Assembly: GCA_946534585.1 (NCBI GenBank)
Contig: CAMNCV010000146.1
Coordinates: 20,328 to 84,327, forward strand
Source of the DNA: an uncultured Prevotellaceae bacterium
GTDB taxonomy: Bacteria > Bacteroidota > Bacteroidia > Bacteroidales > Bacteroidaceae
Reading direction: 5' to 3'
Length of the DNA: 64,000 bases
Part shown: piece after piece, positions 39,801-48,800 of the stretch
Layout of the letters: each line of letters opens with the position of its first letter
Numbering within the stretch: position 1 is the stretch's first letter
Position numbers and translations under genes: made by a program
Notes under the pieces: generated by a model
What the model saw: the letters and a program-made list of their open reading frames with translations, nothing else
Database searches by the model: none
What the model was told of the DNA's origin: nothing

Positions 39801-42800
39801 TGGCAGTTGGCGTAGCCATACCTACACCGCCGCCGAATACGTTGCGGCAGCCAGAGGTACCATCCATGGTAACGGTAGTGTTACCAACGACTTTACCAGC
39901 CCAAGAACCACCATATATATTAGCCATCACGTGACCATGCACACCACCAGACCAAGCGTAACGCGAAACGCGGAAACGACGGTACTGGTTGTTATTGAAA
40001 CTACTACCATAGATAAGTTTACGCTGTTCCGGGCTCAGAGAATTCCAGCGTGACTTCATTTCCTCCTCAAAGAGACGGAAGTTCACATAGTCATCCTCGT
40101 ATGATTTATACTTCTTGTATTCATTGTAAGCCTTCTTCTCCGCTTCATAAGCAGCAGTCTCCTCTGCAGTTGCATTTTTACCTGGTGCTTCTGGCTCAAT
40201 GTAGTTAGAAACATTCATAGACACATGAGTATCTTTACCTATTGTAGTGTACTTACCGTAGCCGCCACCAAGCACAGAGAACTGTGGATAAGACTTATTC
40301 TTGATGAGCTCATACCACATCATTGCAAATGGAGAAAGCGTAGCTTCATCATAATACTGCAGACCTTCGGTAACAAGACCATGGTTCATGGTCACATTAG
40401 AGTTACCGGTAACCGTACAGAACACATTACCACCACCATATACGTTGTGGTTGACTTTGACATGCATCGTGCTCCAGTCAAAGAATCCCTCCGTACCACT
40501 TATATCATCAGCGGTAAGAAGTCCCTTACCATAACGTGAAGTCTCAATAACGTTGGTATTGTCAAAGTAATAAACCTGACCATGAGTGTAGTCATCACAC
40601 TGCTGGCTCCAGAGCATAGAACCGCCATTGACTGTAATATTAGTGTTACCACCAACGTTAGCAGAAACAGCACCAGTGCCCGTAGTTCCACCGTCAGCAT
40701 CAAGCACACCAAGACCACCGCCATAGATGTCGCGAGCCAACTGGCCACCTTCAATCAGCAAGTGAGTGTTACCTTCTACGTCAGCCATCTCACCACCACC
40801 ATATATGTCACCATATATATAAGGTGAAATAGGCTTACCATTCATTGTAGAATCTACAGAGTTGAAGAAAGTAGAACCATAGACAGGTCCGCGGCTACCA
40901 CCGGCAAACACATTATGGAATATAGTACCACCGGCAACTACGACAGTAGAGACAGTATCATTCTCTGTAGATTTATCATGATTAGCATCACCTACCCATG
41001 CTACGTCACCGCCGCCATATACAGAACCATATACCTCACAGTCACGGAGTACCTCAACATACGTAGTGCTATCAACGTCGCCGCGCGCACCACCGCCGAA
41101 GATGTCACCGTAAACCAAGCCACCGTTAGCCGTTACGCGAGTGTGACCACCCACATGTCCGAGGTCTGTCTGTACTGTATAATCCGCACGGTCTCTCTTA
41201 CCATAACCACCACCATATACACGGTGTATATAAGTATTACCACCGATGGTCACCTTAGTATCCTCGAGGACTTTACCCTCCATACCACCGCCGAGTACAC
41301 CCAGTACAGTATATCCAGCAATACCATAGCCATTGCTATAGATACCGATGGTATGTTCTGCATCGCCTGCAGCGTTAGCCTTATCAGTACTTACAGGATT
41401 GCCGTCCTCATCCAAGAACATAGTAGAACCCTTAGCAAGTACATCCGTAGTTGTAGCATCCTCAGTCAGTATGTCCTCCATACCTACGTTGACGATAGTA
41501 TTGCCAACCGTAGTATGTTCGCCAAAACCACCACCGAACACATAGAAGTGTGGGTTATCATTGTCATAGTATGACTGCTCCCATTCTTCAGTCTCAAGCA
41601 GTGCCTTCGGTGTCATACCACGTGTAACGGTAACACGAGCCGTAGAGTCAACGGCACAGTAAGCATTACCACCACCGTAGATGTTATGAGCATTTCTGCC
41701 TCCTATCGGATCAAGCCATATTGACACATTCTTGGTCTTGCCGTCAGAACCAGTAGTTTGTGTTGTCTCGACGAAACGTGACTTATCTTTCTCCCACGTC
41801 TTAATATACGTATTCTCGAAAGCATCGATGTCATTCAGGTCCACACGATCGTTATACTTATTCTGTGAGAAGGCAGTAACATCGAACATCTTATCCCACA
41901 TTACAGTGTAACCATTGAGGAACACGTCAGTGAAGCCATGGACACTTGCAAGCTTATTATTTGCAGGGGTTTTAGAGTCGTAAACGCCGTTACCACCACC
42001 ATAGATGGCACCACCTACATGTCCTGCAGACATACCTACGTATGTATCGCCATTTACGTCAGCAGCATTACCACCACCGTAGATATCGCCATACACGTAA
42101 GCATCATCGGTCATAGTATATACCGTAGTGCGACCAGTACCTACAATCTTCGTACCGATCTTAGTCGCACCTTCTTTCAGTTCACCAAGGTGTTTTTGAA
42201 CGCCACCATTAGTTATCATACCAAGACGCTCAAGCTCTTCCACATAAGCAGCTAACGAATCAGTACCAAGGGCATCCTTAGCCGCATAGTTAACATCGTC
42301 TTCTACTCTCCAATAAGAAGATGCTGTATATACATCTTGTGGAGCAAAGATACCAACGGTAGCCTTGTTACCACCACCGAATACAGAGCCATAGACAACA
42401 CCCTTGTTAATATTAACCTCGGTAGTGTACTTAACGCGGGCATTATCACCACCGCCATATACATTACCATATACATGAACAAGTGAGTCAGAAGAGTTGA
42501 TATTTACGGTGGTGTTACCCCAGATGCGAGCCATGTTCAAACAGCCCTCACCCTGTCGATTACCAGCCGCTCCGTAAGGAGCTATTAACTTATTATTGTC
42601 ATACAGAGTACCTGTACCTTCACCAGAGCCATAGATATTACCCTTGAAGAGACCACCGTTAATGTTCATCACCACATTACCAGTAATCTGGGCGTTACGA
42701 GAATAGCTGTCCTGTGTAGTACCGAAAGATAGATATTCGGGATTATTCGGGTCGTCTATGTCATACTTACCCTCTGCTTCTCTACCTACCCAAGACCAAT

Positions 42801-45800
42801 CGCCATTGTAACCCAACTGACGATAATAGTAGATGTCGTTACCACGACCGCCACCATATACATCACAGTTGAACGTACCACCGTTAATATTGATCTCTAC
42901 GGCAGTCTTTCCCTCAGCGCCAAGCACTGAACCACCAAGAGGGTTAGGCGCCTGACCCGGGAAGTTAATCAACTGATTATTTACATAGCCGTTACCAGCG
43001 CCATATATACCTGCGCCCTGCGGTAATTCACGTGGGAAGAACACACCACCATTGATAGTAATGGTAGAAGAAGTCTCTGCGGGGTCAATCTTTGTGGTGT
43101 ACTTCTTTGTTCCAACGATAGAGTCGATACAAGTGAAATAAACCTTGTCAGCACCAGTATGCTTCTTATATTCTTCATAATCACCATAGAGCACGACCTT
43201 ATCACCGAACTTTGCTATTTCAGTAGAAGTGTAAGAAGACCCTGTCGTTGCATTGGCCCAATATGGCAGACGCAAGTCATTAGTATGCAGAGAGTCAGTA
43301 CCAATACCGTTGAAGCCACCGGCACCGCCACCATAGATACCAGGCTGTGCCATATAGTAGTACCCCTTTCCGTCCTCATACGTATTTTTATTGGGTTTGT
43401 CGCCTGCAGTCCTATTCTGGTAAGCCTTCAGACCGTAAAAACCTGACTCTGTATGATGATCATTACGTGAGTCTTTTACGAGGGTTTTACTATCCCAACA
43501 GTTAAGGTCAAACGTACCACCATTGATGGTGATGTTAGACTTACCATAGAAGGTTGACATACATACACCTGTATTGCTTGAATTACCCATGTGACGACCA
43601 AGAGCACCGCCATAAATCTCACTGACTACGACACGCCTATCAACATCATTCTCGTAAGTGTATTTTGAACTTGCCGGGTCAACGAGAATGTTACAACGTC
43701 CGAAGTAGGTATCAAACGGCATATACACATCAGCAGCACTACCATAGTAATCCTTAATAGCATAAAAACCACCAGAAGTACCGAAGCTATTTGACTTACG
43801 CTTATTACCGAGCGAACCAGAAGTAACACGTCCTATGATACCAGAGCGGATAATGATATCCATGTCACCATACTGCGCACCCTCATGGTTACCCGCCATT
43901 ACGGCACCAATATCGTAACTTGCAACCTTATCAGGAGAGTTACCATATTGTACGTGCTCACCGGTATTAGTATTACGGTCGATATCAATAATGATAGTAC
44001 CCTTGATTGGTCTGTTAGGCGTACCGACAATACCATTTTGCGAGTTATCACTCGACTGACGACCAGAAGCGCAGACATTACTGCAGAAGCCAGACCTTAC
44101 GGTGATGGTAAAGCCTTCCGGATGCGGCAGATACTCGTCTAATTCATAGTTAGAGACTGAGCCCGGAACTTTCAAGAAGCGGTCGTCATTATTACATCCG
44201 CCAAAAATCTGCAAGTCAGCAATACGTGTACCAGGAAGCGGTCCAACCTCAGCAGAAGCAGAAGAAGCAGATGGGAAATTCTCCATTACGATGCCTTCAC
44301 CAAGTTCCAGACTATGATACTGACACATAATAATACCATAACCACCATCTGGTGTCTCATGAGTGAGCGTCAGATGCTCAAGACGAGTATCGCCGAAGAG
44401 AGCAAACTGTGTTCCACTACCAGCACTATTATCCATCTGGAGCTTACCTTCGAAGTTAACTCCATCATCTCTGAGCGTCGTGATGGTTGCATTACGGTTC
44501 ATGAATTTCTCTGCACCGCGGTTATACCATACAGCATAGGTACCGGTGGTATTATTACCATTGTAATTCTGCGTACCGAGACCGAAGCCCTCCCGTGTCT
44601 GATCAGCTGTACTTTCACCTATCAAGATGATATAGTTCTGATCCCACGTAGCTCCCTCAGTCAGAAGCTGATAAGCGCGTGACCACGTCTTCACAGGAGT
44701 CTGAGGAGTCTTACCATCGTTAGTATCTTTACCCTCACCTGTAGTCTTTTGAGTACCAGTACCAGTACCAGTCTTTTCTGTATAACTCATTATATGGTTA
44801 TTAGGATTTATATAGATATAATCCTTACCCCATGAGTATCCGACAGTCTTACGGTAGAATTCAAATTTATAACAAGTCAGTGAAGTATCTCTTATGGTTA
44901 CAAGACATTCATACTCACCACGGTTGCTATTAGCATCAAGTGTAACGGTGAGATAAGACTCATTACCAACTATAATTCCATCGCCCTTACGAGTCCAAAG
45001 ATATGAAACATCATATTTATTTTGCGCCAGCCATGCAGCATCTTTTGGCGAAATCACAGCAGTCAACGTAGTCGTGACAGTAGCCGGAATTTGATGATTA
45101 AGAGTACCGAATTCCGTTTCTGTTACGCCCTTATTTTTCCATGATGTACCTTCATAAGAAGAACCATCTTGCGTATTCGTAGCATTACCCGTACCTGCAA
45201 ACGTATATGTAAAGCCAAGATTAGAATCTCCCTCCGTATATACCCCCGTACGCTGATCAGCTGCCAGGAATTCATTGTAAGAATACAAGACAGCAGGAGT
45301 ACGCAACAGTATCTTACGAGCATCAGCATTATCCTTCAAATTTTCTTCAAGCCATCCGATACTATCGCTTGCCACGCCACTCGCTGGAGAATAGATTTCA
45401 TCTTCTATCGTGACGACTTCTCCATTCTTATTAGTATACGTATGAGTTTGAGTTTCTATTGGAGCAGTCAAGTTGAACAACCTCTTATAATCAGCCCATA
45501 TTTTAGCCCAGTTAGATACGTTCGTCTTCTTGACTTTACCGTTCTTCATACTGAAGACAACACTATCACCTTTCGCACAATACTCAGGCTCCGTAATAAG
45601 AGAACCGATAGTCCATGGGGTCTTAAGTTCTTTAAGAGATGCCGAGTCGCCTGCTATTTCCCATTCGAAATACGTACGAGCGTGGTCATAGTCATAAAGC
45701 CACTTATTGATACAGTCACCTACGTCACCACATGGATAGTAGTTTGCAACGCTCTTAGTCTTTTTACTTGAATCCCAATTATAGAATTCAGCCTGACTGA

Positions 45801-48800
45801 CACGCACGTCGTCAGAGGTAGATGACATATACTCTGCATAAGTATCATATTTCTTCTCTGGATTTTCAACTGCAACATGTTGAATATCTACACTGAACTC
45901 ACTTGCCTGAACAGCGCCAGGTACACGCACGGTGTCAGACTTGAAAGTCTTACCATTACCATTGGTAGCCATAGCATAGAAGAACTGGTCGTGATCAGAC
46001 TTTGGATAAGTATAGGTTCTTCCGCCCTGAGCATTAGTCTTTAAATCCTGAACTTTGTTGTTACAAATGTCATACCACTCATATTTAAAATTCTCTAATC
46101 CGGTCTCTACACCATGAAGTGTAGCAACCACAGTTGAATCTTTCGTATCAAGAGCAGCTTCCAGATGCTCTACGCTCTGAGAGGTGAGTACAGGACGACC
46201 AGACCAATGGTCATCAGTCTCATTCTCCCAAGCCCATGCCTTCTCACCATTCTCACTGAACTCTTTCTTTACTTCATTCTGAAGAGTGGAATTATTGTTC
46301 CAATCCTTCCATATACCCTGGTTGACACCTATATAGTAACCATTGATATCTTGGTTGCCATCAATATTTTTCTCATTACCATTACCATGGCTGAGGATAG
46401 AACGAGCGCCCTCAAAACCTGAGAGAGTACAAACACGCAGTGGATCAGCAGGAGTAGAATCAGTAATAGGACCGAAATACATCAGCTTACCACCATTACC
46501 ATACAATCCACCGTTTATTGTATTTTCATGTGTAGCATTCTGATTACCCTTATTCTTAGCCCAGATTAATCCGGCACTGGCATGGTCACGCCAGTCACCA
46601 CGGCCAGTGAGGTAAGTTCCGCTTGCGTTAGGATTGGTATATTTTGAATTATCATATTGTTCATCACCCTTAGCCAGACGAATCCAGTAGTTATTGTAGT
46701 ATCCAGTCTTGATAATGTTAGGATAACCAATCCAGTGCTCGTGAATCTGCTGCGAAGTGGTGATATTCTCATTCATCGCACCATAGTTAACATAGCCGAA
46801 GATAGGACCACCCATCATGCTCATGCCACGCATCTGACCAGTGAAGAACACATGCTCAGGCCAAGGCAGAGAAGTATAGCCGGCAGTAGTGTACATAGAA
46901 CCTACGATACCACCAGCATTGAAATAGAAACGTCTTGCCGCTCCGTTATATCCTTCCGCGGAAGCAGTGCCGTTGCCACCGCCATTAATAGTTGGCATTG
47001 GGATATCGATATCAATATCCGTAGAGAGATAGTGAAGCTTTACAGAGCCAGCCACATCGCCACGCATCTGGTCATAAGCAGCCTGCACGCGACCTACAAC
47101 GCCACCTACCCACAGGTGGAACTGATATTTACCATTGTGAATATCGAAACAAGACCAATCAGTACGTGCACAGGTATTGTCCACAGCAGCTCCAACAATA
47201 CAGCTCTTTCTGACATCAATATTGTAGATATCGGCATTTCTCGTCACCATACCGGCGAGCGCGCCAACGGCAACGTTAGTACCACGCGAGTCGTTAAAAT
47301 CACGATCCTTATGGAACCTCGACTTAGCATAAGCGAACGTACCATTATATACGTCATGCTCAAAGATAGCATTCTCAATGATGACATTCTTGACTACGGC
47401 ATCCGTTCTTGCTTCATCACCGACCTTCTTTGTTGCACCACCGCCGATACATCCGAACAGGCCATAGCACTCCGTGGCATGCTCATCGTAGGTTATGCCA
47501 AGCGAACCGCCGCGCCATATCTGACGCAGGTTTTTGATTATCTTACCGTCGCCGTCGAAGGAACCGCGGAACGTATGCTCCGAGTCATAAATATCCTCGC
47601 TGGTGAAGCCGCAGATAGGTTCAAAATTGTAAGCCGGGTTGAACTTATGTCGTACGCTATAAGCTGCTCCGCTATAAGTCGACGTACTCTCTACCCCCTT
47701 ATCATTATAGTACGTCACGACGTCTGACAGCTTTTGCCGTTCGGTAACGTTGGTAGAAAGTTTATCCGGGTCGAGATCGATGTTGTGACCGAGAACGAAG
47801 TAAGCCGTATTGAAATGGTTGGCATTATCCTCGTACGTACCTATCTGACTACCATCAGCAGCAAGAATAGGACCATTGTCGATCGTGCCGCTCATGCGCG
47901 AGAGCTCAGACCAGTAGCGCAGTTCCTCGGCTGTGCTTATCATATAAGGATTATCCTTCGAGCCACGCGTTTTGTTATCATCAGCGATGGTACCAATCTG
48001 GCTCATATAGGTATTACCCTTATATGTCACAGAACCATCAATAGGGTCCTTTGGCGAGTTCATGGTAGGCAAGTATGCACGCGGCAAAGTGAGAGAAGCT
48101 ACAGCTCCATCAGTAAACGACACCATCACAGTTGTCGTACCGGAATAGTTTGGTGCAACCTCTACCGTCGCTTTATCAGCACTTCCCGCTATTTCTTTAC
48201 CATTGAGATACCACTTCCATGAAGGAGACTTATTGTCACCGACGGTGTATGTCATATTTATAGTATGCTTCATAGTGCCACGCTGACCGAGGTCTTCATC
48301 GACAAGCACCACCTTAGCGAGAGTGGCGACATAAGCCAGACTATTTATATAAGAAGAAGCCTGCTCCGAACTAACGTAAGTACCCACATTATATCCCTGC
48401 ATGAAATAGCAGTAGTATGCAGGAGTAGAGGTTCCAAAAACTGATGATGCATAAGAGGGATAAATGCCCTGAGCATTATCAGAAGTCGCATTAGAACCAT
48501 TATTTTGCGTGTACCATATCACGGTATGCGAATTGCGCGCTGAACCATTGACGCTATTCTGTCGAGGCAGCGATACAGTAGCATCACCCACGTTAAGATA
48601 GCCATTAGAGATAGCATCAGCAGAGTAGTTCTTATAAAGACTACAGTTCTGTACAGCCGCACTTAAACCGAGTTGATATCCATTGTACATCCACTCGTTA
48701 GTCTTCTCACGCTGTGCTGTACTGATATTATCGCCCTCAGCCGAATAGTCATCCGAAACGACGTTATTGCTCGAGGTGCTTGAACCTTGGAACATACCGC

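Noticed and set aside
46657-47727. A 356-codon plus-strand ORF (and many other plus-strand ORFs of 100-330 codons between 31 and 64 kb)
   Set aside because: They lie antisense inside the giant minus-strand genes, which have clear signal peptides, repeats and C-terminal domains. Their translations are rich in Thr, Ile and Val with no motif, as expected from shadow frames of Gly/Asn/Tyr-rich repeats.
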